A stretch of DNA of 64,000 nucleotides. It comes from an uncultured Prevotellaceae bacterium. Its GTDB lineage: Bacteria > Bacteroidota > Bacteroidia > Bacteroidales > Bacteroidaceae. The stretch lies in NCBI GenBank assembly GCA_947176895.1, contig CAMWSK010000001.1, positions 1-64,000 of the forward strand, given 5' to 3'. The notes under the pieces were generated by a model, which saw only the letters and a list, made by a program, of their open reading frames with translations, made no database searches and was not told where the DNA came from. A program made the position numbers and the translations under genes. The first letter of the stretch is position 1. The number at the start of each line of letters is the position of its first letter. Below, piece by piece: positions 7,616 to 15,598 of the stretch.

Positions 7616-8974
7616 TTAACTGGCCAACTCGTTGAAGAACACCACACCCACACCGATGGGGGCCACCCAACGGATGAGAAACAAAAGGATGTTCAACCCG
7701 CGCACATGCAACGTGCCATCATTGGTGAGCTGGGCCACCACTAATTTACGATTGAGATACCACTCCACGAACATCGTGATAAGGATTCCCCCCAAAGGCA
7801 TAAGGAATTTGGCCACGAGAAAGTCGAAAAGGTCGAAGAAGCCGCGGCCCCATACCTTCACCTCTGCCCAAGGACCGAAACTCAGGCAACAGGCCATGCC
7901 CAGCACCAGACACACCATGGTCACCACCCATGCGGCCCGGAGTCGGGCGAGGTGCCATTTCTCTATCACAAAGGCTGTGGCTATCTCGTGCATGGAGATG
8001 CTGCTGGTGAGGGCCGCAAGCAACAGAAGCACATAAAACATCAGCGAGAAGATATAGCCAAGCACGGGCACCGAGGCAAAAGCCGTGTTGAAAACGTGGG
8101 GCAAAGTAATGAAAACCAAACCGGGACCGGCATCAGGTGATACTCCCGAAACCGAGAACACAGCGGGGAAAATCACAAAGCCCGAAAGGATGGCCACAAC
8201 GCTGTCGATGCAACAGACGCTGAAAGCCGAACTGACCAGACGGGTCTGTTTGTCGAAATAGCTGGCATAAGTGGCCAGACAGCCGATGCCCACGCTCAAC
8301 GAGAAGAAGGCCTGGCCCATAGCCGAAAGCACGGCATCAGTGGTGAGCTTGGAAAAATCGGGCTTCAGCAGGAAATTAAGGCCCGCCCCTGCTCCGGGCA
8401 TCGTGAGCGAGAAACCCATCAACACCACCAAAAGAACCAGCAGAAGGGGCATCATCAGCTTGCTGAAACGCTCGATACCCGACTCGATGCCCCGAGAAAC
8501 GATGTAATGCGTGATGCCCAAGAAAATGAATTGATAGAGAACAGGCTTCCAGGGATTGGACACGAAGTTCTGAAACAAAGCGGAGAAATCCCGGCCAGCC
8601 CAAAGACGGTTGGTAAGGGACTCCTGAGTGTAGAAAATGGTCCAACCGGCCACCACACTATAAAAAGACAAAACCAGAATGCCGCCCAGGATACCCATAA
8701 AACCGGCCACAATCCAAGGTTTGCCCGGAGCCAGCGTGCGATAGGCATCCACCGTGTTGGTGCGCGAACTGCGACCGATGACAAACTCACTAACCATCAC
8801 AGGCATGGCCAAAAAGAAAACAAAACAAAGATACACCAAAATAAAGGCGGCACCGCCATTACGCCCCACCTCGGTGGGAAAGCGCCAGATGTTGCCCAAG
8901 CCAACGGCACTGCCTGCCGAGGCCAAGATTACCCCCAATTTGCTTGCGAAGGTTCCGCGGTCGGTTGTTGACAT
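7616..8974 (-). CDS. Sodium-dependent transporter, NSS/SNF family (first copy)
   Basis: This 452-residue symporter is a close paralogue of the gene that follows it. It has the same helix-1 motif (ASAGSAVGLGNIWRFPTEVG), AMPVMVSEFVIGR and SPDAGPGLVFITLPHVF. About eleven membrane spans are expected, as in bacterial TyrT/MhsT-type proteins. It starts 32 bases downstream of a TAACTTTG box on the minus strand. Two adjacent paralogues suggest either two related substrates or a heteromeric arrangement. Neither can be decided here. Confidence 0.93.
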   Translation of the reverse strand: MSTTDRGTFASKLGVILASAGSAVGLGNIWRFPTEVGRNGGAAFILVYLCFVFFLAMPVMVSEFVIGRSSRTNTVDAYRTLAPGKPWIVAGFMGILGGILVLSFYSVVAGWTIFYTQESLTNRLWAGRDFSALFQNFVSNPWKPVLYQFIFLGITHYIVSRGIESGIERFSKLMMPLLLVLLVVLMGFSLTMPGAGAGLNFLLKPDFSKLTTDAVLSAMGQAFFSLSVGIGCLATYASYFDKQTRLVSSAFSVCCIDSVVAILSGFVIFPAVFSVSGVSPDAGPGLVFITLPHVFNTAFASVPVLGYIFSLMFYVLLLLAALTSSISMHEIATAFVIEKWHLARLRAAWVVTMVCLVLGMACCLSFGPWAEVKVWGRGFFDLFDFLVAKFLMPLGGILITMFVEWYLNRKLVVAQLTNDGTLHVRGLNILLFLIRWVAPIGVGVVFFNELAS

Positions 8975-9006
8975 CGTAATGAAAGTATTTTATATGGATG
9001 CAGTTA

Positions 9007-9014
9007 CAAAGTTA
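9007..9014 (-). promoter_or_regulatory. Promoter -7 box for the NSS transporter operon
   Basis: TAACTTTG on the minus strand matches the Bacteroidota -7 consensus TAnnTTTG. It lies 32 bases before the start codon at 8974. No clear TTG is seen at the usual -33 distance. Confidence 0.65.
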
Positions 9015-9026
9015 ATGTATTTTCCT

Positions 9027-9034
9027 TAACTTTG
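9027..9034 (+). promoter_or_regulatory. Promoter -7 box for the VanZ-like gene
   Basis: TAACTTTG on the plus strand lies 32 bases before the ATG at 9067. It is 12 bases from the divergent minus-strand box at 9007-9014, so the two promoters must compete for or share the same DNA. Confidence 0.65.
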
Positions 9035-9066
9035 CATCATTAAAGCACATACATTCACGAATCAGC

Positions 9067-9450
9067 ATGATAAAACGTCACCTCCCCACCCTTTTCCTCT
9101 GCGCCATCATCATTGTATTAAGCCTCATCCCCACCAGCGAGATGCCCTCCGTGGATTCGAAATTTGCGGACAAATGGGCACATCTCATCATGTACGGCAC
9201 GCTGTCAATGGTGGCCTGGTGGTGTCAACTGCATAAAAAAGACAAGCCATCCTTGTCGGAAGACCTGTCATGGGCCGTGGTGATGCCCGTATGTCTGGGC
9301 GGATTGATGGAGCTGGCACAAGGCCAACTTACCACCTGGCGCAGCGGTGACTGGATGGATTTTGTGGCCAACAGCATAGGTGTGGTGCTGGCCTTTCTTT
9401 TCGTAATGACGGGGTATGCCTTGATAAAAAGATATGGAAAGAGAGGTTAA
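9067..9450 (+). CDS. VanZ-like membrane protein
   Basis: A 127-residue protein of the VanZ-like type with about four hydrophobic segments. Residues 7-22 form the first helix, SKFADKWAHLIMYGTLSM is the conserved DKxxHxxxY-like stretch, and a GGLMELAQGQLT segment and a final helix follow at about 104-122. VanZ-like proteins are widespread; teicoplanin resistance is known only for VanZ itself and should not be inferred here. The last four bases overlap the stop of the convergent CYTH gene. Confidence 0.82.
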   Translation: MIKRHLPTLFLCAIIIVLSLIPTSEMPSVDSKFADKWAHLIMYGTLSMVAWWCQLHKKDKPSLSEDLSWAVVMPVCLGGLMELAQGQLTTWRSGDWMDFVANSIGVVLAFLFVMTGYALIKRYGKRG

Positions 9451-9935
9451 AGGACCTCATCTTTCCATAATTTATAGGGATTCTTCCGCATGTGGCTGTT
9501 GTAGAAACGTCGGTCGCCCGTCACCTCTTTGCCGATGAAATCGGGTTTTTCGTAGGGGTCATCCTCGCTTTCCAATTCCACTTCTGCCATCACAAGTCCC
9601 TCATTGTCGCCGTAAAACTCGTCAATCTCCCACACATGCCGGCCATCGGGACCGTGCACCAGGTAACGCGTCTTGTCGATAACACCGGGCTCACATATAA
9701 GAAGCAGTTCACGAGCCTCCTGCAACGGAATCTCCCGTTCCCACTCGTATCGGCTCAAGCCTGCAAGCCCCGAAGGGCCTTTGATAGTGAGGCAGCCGCG
9801 CTCGCCCCGGATGCGTACCCTCACCGTACGGCCCTTGCCCGAAGCGATGTAGCCCTGCACGATGCGGTCGCTTTGGAAGGCACGACTCTTAAATTCACCC
9901 GTTACCAGGAATTTCCGCTCAATCTCGAAGTGCAT
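9447..9935 (-). CDS. CYTH domain protein (class IV adenylate cyclase/triphosphatase fold)
   Basis: The protein begins HFEIERKFLV, the ExExK signature of the triphosphate tunnel metalloenzymes. Alternating charged strands follow (RTVRVRIRGERGCLTIKG, SRYEWEREIP, WEIDEFYGDNEGLVMAEVELE) that line the tunnel. At 162 residues it is a stand-alone CYTH domain, close to bacterial inorganic tripolyphosphatases. Which triphosphate it hydrolyses is unknown. Its ATG shares the final A of the prfB stop codon (TAATG), so translation is probably coupled to prfB. Confidence 0.88.
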   Translation of the reverse strand: MHFEIERKFLVTGEFKSRAFQSDRIVQGYIASGKGRTVRVRIRGERGCLTIKGPSGLAGLSRYEWEREIPLQEARELLLICEPGVIDKTRYLVHGPDGRHVWEIDEFYGDNEGLVMAEVELESEDDPYEKPDFIGKEVTGDRRFYNSHMRKNPYKLWKDEVL

Positions 9936-11053
9936 TATTCCTCTGTCTCTGCGCCGAATTCCATGAGGTAGGCCTTGATGAATGCGTCAATCTTTCCATC
10001 CATCACGCCACCCACATCGCTGGTCTGATAGTTGGTGCGGTGGTCTTTCACACGGCGATCGTCGAACACATAACTGCGGATCTGACTTCCCCATTCAATC
10101 TTTTTCTTGCCCGCCTCCACTTTGGCCTGCTCCTGCATACGGTGTTGCAGCTCCTTGTCATAAAGCATCGAGCGCAGAAGTCGCAAGGCATTCTCCTTGT
10201 TCTTGGGTTGGTCACGCGTCTCCGTATTCTCAATCAGGATTTCCTCTTCCTCTCCCGTATAGGGGTCTTTGTATTGATAGCGAAGGCGAACACCGGACTC
10301 CACCTTGTTCACGTTCTGACCTCCGGCTCCACTCGACCGGAAGGTATCCCAAGAGATACGTGCCTGCTCGATGTTCACCTCAATCGTATCGTCCACCAAG
10401 GGTGTCACAAAGACCGAGGCGAAAGAGGTCATACGCTTGCCTTGGGCATTATAAGGCGACACACGCACCAAACGGTGCACACCGTTCTCGCTTTTCAGGT
10501 AGCCGTAGGCAAACTCACCCGTAATCTCGAGCGTGCAGGTCTTGATACCCGCATCATCGCCCTCCTGCAGGTTGGCCACCACGCATTTATATCCATTCTG
10601 CTCGGCCCAGCGCATATACATACGCATCAACATCTGTGCCCAGTCCTGAGCCTCCGTGCCCCCCGCACCGGCGTTTATCTTCAACACGGCATCCATGGGG
10701 TCTTCCTCGCGGCGCAACATGTTCTTAAGCTCCAAATCCTCGATGGCGGAAACCGCCTTGGCATAAAGCTCGTCTATCTCCTGCTCGGTCACCAGCTCTT
10801 CTTTATAATACTCCATGGCCAGTTCCAGCTCATCACTCAGGCCCTTCACGCTCCGGTAGCCCTTAATCCACTTCTCCAGGCCCTTCACCAGTTTCATCTG
10901 CGCTTCCGCTCTCTTCTGGTCGTCCCAAAAGCCGGGAGCCTGGGTACGCAACTGCTCCTCCTCCCATTGCATTTGCTTTTGAGGGATGTTGAGGTAGCGG
11001 TTCAATTGGTCGACACGGTCTTTTACTTCTTTCTGTTGTTCTGTTGTTATCAT
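9935..11053 (-). CDS. prfB: Peptide chain release factor 2
   Basis: RF2 recognises UGA and UAA stop codons and triggers peptide release. The catalytic GGQ is in SSGAGGQNVNKVE, and WGSQIRSYVFDDRRVKDHRT is the class-I RF C-terminal signature. The tripeptide that reads the stop codon appears as SPY (VRVSPYNAQG) where E. coli RF2 has SPF. The 372-residue frame is continuous from MITTEQQ: the autoregulatory +1 frameshift site found after codon 25 in many bacteria is absent, with CTCAAC at the equivalent place. The start overlaps the end of the acyl-CoA synthetase gene by ATGA. Confidence 0.96.
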   Translation of the reverse strand: MITTEQQKEVKDRVDQLNRYLNIPQKQMQWEEEQLRTQAPGFWDDQKRAEAQMKLVKGLEKWIKGYRSVKGLSDELELAMEYYKEELVTEQEIDELYAKAVSAIEDLELKNMLRREEDPMDAVLKINAGAGGTEAQDWAQMLMRMYMRWAEQNGYKCVVANLQEGDDAGIKTCTLEITGEFAYGYLKSENGVHRLVRVSPYNAQGKRMTSFASVFVTPLVDDTIEVNIEQARISWDTFRSSGAGGQNVNKVESGVRLRYQYKDPYTGEEEEILIENTETRDQPKNKENALRLLRSMLYDKELQHRMQEQAKVEAGKKKIEWGSQIRSYVFDDRRVKDHRTNYQTSDVGGVMDGKIDAFIKAYLMEFGAETEE

Positions 11054-12858
11054 TCTTCGTACATCTTGTCTATCTGTTTCTTATATCTCTTATAAAGCAC
11101 GGGGCGGCACACTTTCAGCGTATTCGTAAGTTCGCCCTTCTCCAAACTAAGGGGTTCGGGCAAGAGCGTGATGCGCTTCACCTGCTCATAGTGCGAAAAT
11201 TCCTGTTGCAGGGTATCGATTCTGTACATCATCAGCTTCACGATTTCGGGCGAGGCACACAGGCCGGCATGGTCGCAATAAGGTATGTTATGGTCTTGGG
11301 CGACCTGTTCCAGCAAGTCATAGTTAGGCACCACAAGAGCCGAAACAAACTTCTTTTCATCCGCCACGATGACTATCTGGTCCACAAATCTGTCTACGGA
11401 AAGCTTACTCTCCAGCATCTGCGGAGCAATGTATTTGCCGTTGCTGGTCTTGAACATGTCCTTGATTCTGTCTTTCAAGAAGAGTTCCCCGTCTTTCATA
11501 TAGCCCGCATCGCCCGTATGGAACCATCCATCCTCGTCAAAGCTCAGTTCGGTCACCTCCGCCTTTCTGAAATACCCCTGCGTGATGGTAGGGCCTTTGA
11601 GCAGAATCTCGTCCCGCTCGCCAAACTTCAGCTGAATGCCGGGCATCAACCGTCCCACGCTCCCGATACTGACCGGTTTGTCCAACCTGTCACACGTCAC
11701 GGTGGCCGTGGTCTCCGTCATGCCGTACCCCGCCACCATCTTCACACCGACGCTATGCACAAACTCCTCAACCAAAGGAGAGATGGCCGCACCTGCCGTG
11801 GGGAAGAAGTGATGATTCTCCAAACCCAATGTGCGCAGAAAGACAGGCAGAACGGTACGTTCATAGAATTTCCACTTCATCTTCAGGCCCATAGGAGCCT
11901 TCTTGCCCTGCATCTTGTAGTGCACGTTATACTGATTGCCCACGGAGATGGCATCACGCAACAACTTTCGTTGGACGGGATTGCACTGCTCCATCACCTG
12001 CAACACCCCATTATACACTTTCTCCCAAAAGCGGGGCACGGCACACATACACGTGGGATGTATCTCCTTCAGACTCTGCAACACATCGCGAGGGCGCAGG
12101 TTGATGGCCATCGTGCAACCGGTGGCCAGGCACAGATAGGCCCATCCGCGCTCGAAAACATGAGCAAAAGGCAGGAAGTTCAACACCACGTCCCTTTCGG
12201 TCAAGGGCAGTTCTCCGTCATGAGCCTTGATGGCCGCCCGATACATGCCATGCGTCAGCATCACGCCCTTGGACAATCCGGTGGTTCCGCTCGTGTAGAG
12301 CACATTGGCCAGGTCCTCGGGGTGCACTTCTGCCATGCGGCCGGCAATGGGGAGGTCGTTGTCCGCCTCCCGGCCCAATTGCAGGAACTCATCGAAATAC
12401 AGGCTGGTCTGATCCTGCGGTTTCCTCACCACATCGCGACTGAAAATAATGAGCCTTTTCACCACGGGGGTGAACTGCAACACGCGAAAAGCCACGTCAT
12501 ATTGAGTCTGCTCTCCCACGAAGATGTAGCGGACAGCCGCATCGCTCGTCATATACTTCACCTGAGCCTCACTTGAAGTGGCAAAGAAAGGGATGGTCAC
12601 CGCACGCAGACCATAAGCGCCAAAGTCGACATACAGACACTCCGGCATATTTTCGGAGAAGACAGCAACTTTCTCCTGCACCTCAACGCCCAATTGCAGG
12701 AGAGCACTGCTCACGTCGTGCACCTTTTGGGCAAAGTCCTTCCACGAAACGCTGACCCACGTCTGCGCAGTATAATCGCGGTAGCGCAGAGCCACACGAT
12801 TGCCATAACGATCGGCCTGGCTCTGAATCAAAGAGGAAAGGAAACTGTCGTTCTGCAT
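11050..12858 (-). CDS. Long-chain acyl-CoA synthetase (AMP-forming)
   Basis: An adenylate-forming enzyme of the FadD/ACSL type that activates fatty acids to acyl-CoA. The P-loop-like LYTSGTTGLSKGVMLTH lies near residues 187-203. YGMTETTATVT and GWFHTGDAGYMKDGELFLKDRIKDMFKTSNGKYIAP form the A5 to A8 core motifs. The 602-residue length suits the ACSL branch. A GTG five codons upstream (12873) is also possible, but the ATG at 12858 gives MQNDSFLSS and sits 23 bases after a TAACTTTG box. It heads an operon with prfB and the CYTH gene through 1-4 base overlaps. Confidence 0.92.
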   Translation of the reverse strand: MQNDSFLSSLIQSQADRYGNRVALRYRDYTAQTWVSVSWKDFAQKVHDVSSALLQLGVEVQEKVAVFSENMPECLYVDFGAYGLRAVTIPFFATSSEAQVKYMTSDAAVRYIFVGEQTQYDVAFRVLQFTPVVKRLIIFSRDVVRKPQDQTSLYFDEFLQLGREADNDLPIAGRMAEVHPEDLANVLYTSGTTGLSKGVMLTHGMYRAAIKAHDGELPLTERDVVLNFLPFAHVFERGWAYLCLATGCTMAINLRPRDVLQSLKEIHPTCMCAVPRFWEKVYNGVLQVMEQCNPVQRKLLRDAISVGNQYNVHYKMQGKKAPMGLKMKWKFYERTVLPVFLRTLGLENHHFFPTAGAAISPLVEEFVHSVGVKMVAGYGMTETTATVTCDRLDKPVSIGSVGRLMPGIQLKFGERDEILLKGPTITQGYFRKAEVTELSFDEDGWFHTGDAGYMKDGELFLKDRIKDMFKTSNGKYIAPQMLESKLSVDRFVDQIVIVADEKKFVSALVVPNYDLLEQVAQDHNIPYCDHAGLCASPEIVKLMMYRIDTLQQEFSHYEQVKRITLLPEPLSLEKGELTNTLKVCRPVLYKRYKKQIDKMYEE

Positions 12859-12881
12859 GGAGATACTTCTCACTTGTTATG

Positions 12882-12889
12882 CAAAGTTA
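12882..12889 (-). promoter_or_regulatory. Promoter -7 box for the acyl-CoA synthetase/prfB/CYTH operon
   Basis: TAACTTTG on the minus strand lies 23 bases before the ATG at 12858. No clear -33 TTG is seen at the usual spacing. Confidence 0.6.
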
Positions 12890-12977
12890 ACAAATTTCCA
12901 TACATTACGCGAAGAATAAACCGTATTTTTGCTGTCATCGTCCACCAAACCATCCGGTGCAACCGGAAGCCTTTCCA

Positions 12978-13056
12978 AAACATGTTCATCTTTTTCAGAA
13001 ACATGTTCATGTTTTTAAAAAACATGTTGATGTTTTTTCGGAAACATGCAGTGATT
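12978..13056. repeat. Palindromic repeat array C (centres GTTC, GTTC, GTTG)
   Basis: Sites at 12978-12993 (one arm mismatch), 12999-13014 and 13020-13035 repeat every 21 bp. A degenerate copy begins at 13042. This is the only array of the family in a divergent intergenic region, about 90 bases upstream of the -7 box of each flanking operon. The rest of this 340-bp gap holds the two promoters and no gene. Confidence 0.82.
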
Positions 13057-13129
13057 GTTTACTGACAATTAGAAGTCATCGGCCTCACGTTAATTTAAAC
13101 TTTTAAGTGAACCCTAATTTATTTTTACC

Positions 13130-13137
13130 TATCTTTG
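13130..13137 (+). promoter_or_regulatory. Promoter -7 box for the M20 deacylase gene
   Basis: TATCTTTG matches TAnnTTTG and lies 61 bases before the chosen start at 13199, giving a leader of about 55 bases that begins with a hairpin. Confidence 0.65.
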
Positions 13138-13140
13138 TTC

Positions 13141-13164
13141 GGCATGGAGAAACAGAACCATGCC
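13141..13164 (+). promoter_or_regulatory. Inverted repeat at the predicted 5' end of the deacylase mRNA
   Basis: GGCATGG (13141-13147) pairs perfectly with CCATGCC (13158-13164) around a 10-base loop. The repeat begins four bases after the -7 box, so it would form a hairpin at the extreme 5' end of the transcript or act as a DNA operator over the start site. Confidence 0.5.
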
Positions 13165-13198
13165 GCAAACGAACCGTTATATATTTATAAGGAGAAAT

Positions 13199-14287
13199 AT
13201 GAACTATGACGAACTGACCCAAGAGGCAGTAGACCTGCTCTGCCGCCTGATAGAGACCCCCCGCATAAGCCGCGAGGAGAATGATGCCGTCACCCTGTTG
13301 GCGGGGTGGATGAAGCAACGTGGCATAGAAGCCGAGCGTCACGGCAACAACCTCGTCGTTCGCAGCCGGAACAACCAAGCCGGACGCCCCACTCTACTGC
13401 TTAACGCACACATCGACACCGTCCGTCCCACCAATGCCTGGAGCTGCGATCCGCACAAAGCGACAATCGAGGGCGACAGGTTGACCGGATTGGGCAGCAA
13501 CGACGACGGGGCATCGCTGGTCTGTCTCACCCAAGTGTTCCGTCTGCTGGCCCGAAACACAGACCTTCCCTATAACCTGATTCTGGCCATTTCATCAGAG
13601 GAGGAGGTGAGCGGGAAAGGGGGTATGGAAAGTCTTGTGCCCCTGTTGGGTGACGTGGATGTGGCTTTGGTGGGTGAACCCACGGGTATGCAGCCCGCCA
13701 TTGCCGAGAAGGGATTGATGGTGGTGGACGTTGTGGCACACGGAAAGGCAGGACACGCGGCACGCGACGAGGGCGACAATGCCATCTATCATGCGCTGGA
13801 CGACATACAATGGGTGCGGAACCATCAATTTGAACGTGTCAGCCCTTTGCTGGGACCCGTGAAGACTACGGTGACCATCGTCAACGCCGGCACACAACAC
13901 AACGTGGTACCCGCCGAGTGCACTTTCACCATCGACGTGCGTTCCAACGAACTTTATACCAACCAAGAATTATTTCAAACGCTTCAGGCCGGCCTCAAAG
14001 GCGAGGCCACAGCCCGAAGTTTCCGGCTGGGCAGCAGCCGTATTGCAGAAAACCATCCGTTGGTACAGGCTGCCGTGGCCCTCGGACGTACGCCCTTCGG
14101 CAGCCCCACACTCAGCGACCAGGCTCTGATGCCCTGGCCAAGCATGAAGATGGGGCCCGGCGACAGCCAACGAAGTCACACGGCCAACGAATACATTTTT
14201 GTATCGGAAATTCGCGATTCCATCGAGACTTATCACCGGATGCTCTGCAATCTGCAGCTCATCGGCCCAACCACTTCTCGGGATTGA
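13199..14287 (+). CDS. M20 family deacylase, probable N-acetyl/N-succinyl-ornithine-pathway deacylase (ArgE-like)
   Basis: A 362-residue zinc metallopeptidase-fold amidohydrolase. Metal and catalytic residues appear in LLLNAHIDTV (His), GSNDDGASLV (Asp) and SSEEEVSGKGG (Glu-Glu). GEPTGMQPAIAEKGL and GKAGHAA mark the dimerisation domain. In Bacteroidetes, arginine synthesis is known to run through N-succinylated intermediates, and an ArgE-like enzyme removes the blocking group; that role is inferred. The ATG at 13199 follows AAGGAG, so it is preferred over an upstream frame start at 13160. The 3' end overlaps the convergent EnvC-like gene by 29 bases. Confidence 0.82.
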   Translation: MNYDELTQEAVDLLCRLIETPRISREENDAVTLLAGWMKQRGIEAERHGNNLVVRSRNNQAGRPTLLLNAHIDTVRPTNAWSCDPHKATIEGDRLTGLGSNDDGASLVCLTQVFRLLARNTDLPYNLILAISSEEEVSGKGGMESLVPLLGDVDVALVGEPTGMQPAIAEKGLMVVDVVAHGKAGHAARDEGDNAIYHALDDIQWVRNHQFERVSPLLGPVKTTVTIVNAGTQHNVVPAECTFTIDVRSNELYTNQELFQTLQAGLKGEATARSFRLGSSRIAENHPLVQAAVALGRTPFGSPTLSDQALMPWPSMKMGPGDSQRSHTANEYIFVSEIRDSIETYHRMLCNLQLIGPTTSRD

Positions 14288-15572
14288 GCAGGGTGGTCTC
14301 CTTACGTAATTGGAACTGCAGCACGAAACCTCCGCTACCATCACCGGCCACCGTACCCAAGACATCGCGTGTCTTCACCTGTTGCCCCTTACGCACACAG
14401 ACAGAACTCAGGTTGCAATAAACCGAGATATAGCTTCCGTGGCGCACCAGCACATTTTTCTTGCCGGCCAACGAGAACACGGCGCTCACCTCTCCGTTAA
14501 ATACCGTACGTGCCTTGGCGCCGCTTTGCCCGCGATAGCTTACGCCCTTGCTCAGCAACATGACGTTCCTTTTCCCTGACGTGTTGGCACCATAACGCGA
14601 ACAGATCTGATACTTACCGGTGATGGGAACGGGCAATTTTCCCCGGTTCTGCTCAAATCCTCCATTTAACTTCTTGTCCTCGGAGGTCACCCACTTGCCG
14701 CCCCGGGCGTCAGCCGAAGGCTTGGAGGGCTTGACAGGAAGAGGCTTTTGACCTTTCGCCTTACGCTTCTTGTTGGCCTCCTCTATCCTTTTTCGCTCCG
14801 CTTCCGCTTTTCTGCGGGCCTCAGCCTCGGCACGCTTACGGGCCTGTTCTATCTCGTAGGCCACCAGCCTGTCGATCTCCTTCTGCAGGTCGTTCACCTC
14901 TTGGGTTTTCTTTTTCACCTGCTGCTGCAAGAGAGCCTCCTTCTTTTCCAGGTCCTTAACCGCACGCTCCTCCTCGGCCTTCTTCTTGTCCAGCCGCGCA
15001 CGTTCGTCCATCAGGCTCTGCATCTTTTTGTTCACCTCACTTTTCAACTTCAGCAGGAGATTCTGATATTCGGTCACTTTCACCTGCTGTTGCTGCACCT
15101 CCACGCCTTTCGCCCGCTGATAAGCGGCAAACTCATGGGTGGACCGCAGGCGACGATACATCTGCGTGACGTTGTCGGCAGCCAAGGCAAACAACATGGT
15201 GCTGTTCACCTTGCGATAGGCCTGAGCCATGTGCAGAGAACGTACATAGCGTTCTTTCTTCACTCGGAGCAGGCTGTCCAACAAACGCAATTCCTCTTTC
15301 ACCGAATCGGCCTTAAGCGTCAGACTGTCCAATTCATGCGACGTGCGGGTGATATGGCACTGCATGGAATCAATCTCCACCCCCAGCCTGGCCACCAACT
15401 TGCGTCCCACCTCCACATCCTTACGGGTTTTGTTTAAATCGACCTTACTTTTCTTCAGATCCTTCTGTACCTTCTCCTTCTTGGCTTTCAAGTCACGCAC
15501 CCGTTTGCTGTTTTGGGCATTCGTGCCCAATACGGCAAGCGCCAGCAGCAACAAAAGCAAATATCTTTTCAT
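14259..15572 (-). CDS. EnvC-like murein hydrolase activator with degenerate LytM domain
   Basis: The signal peptide (MKRYLLLLLLALAVLGTNAQ) is followed by a long charged coiled coil over about residues 22-270 and a C-terminal LytM/M23 domain. In catalytic M23 enzymes the metal-binding histidines lie in an HxxxD motif and an HxH motif. Here the last strand reads VLQFQLRKE and the first region NVMLLSKGVSY, so the metal ligands appear lost, as in EnvC and NlpD. Such proteins activate cell-wall amidases at the division site. It lies 26 bases downstream of the DUF4292 gene. Confidence 0.87.
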   Translation of the reverse strand: MKRYLLLLLLALAVLGTNAQNSKRVRDLKAKKEKVQKDLKKSKVDLNKTRKDVEVGRKLVARLGVEIDSMQCHITRTSHELDSLTLKADSVKEELRLLDSLLRVKKERYVRSLHMAQAYRKVNSTMLFALAADNVTQMYRRLRSTHEFAAYQRAKGVEVQQQQVKVTEYQNLLLKLKSEVNKKMQSLMDERARLDKKKAEEERAVKDLEKKEALLQQQVKKKTQEVNDLQKEIDRLVAYEIEQARKRAEAEARRKAEAERKRIEEANKKRKAKGQKPLPVKPSKPSADARGGKWVTSEDKKLNGGFEQNRGKLPVPITGKYQICSRYGANTSGKRNVMLLSKGVSYRGQSGAKARTVFNGEVSAVFSLAGKKNVLVRHGSYISVYCNLSSVCVRKGQQVKTRDVLGTVAGDGSGGFVLQFQLRKETTLLNPEKWLGR

Positions 15573-15598
15573 TCCCCTACGGCTTTTCTTGTTTTTCG

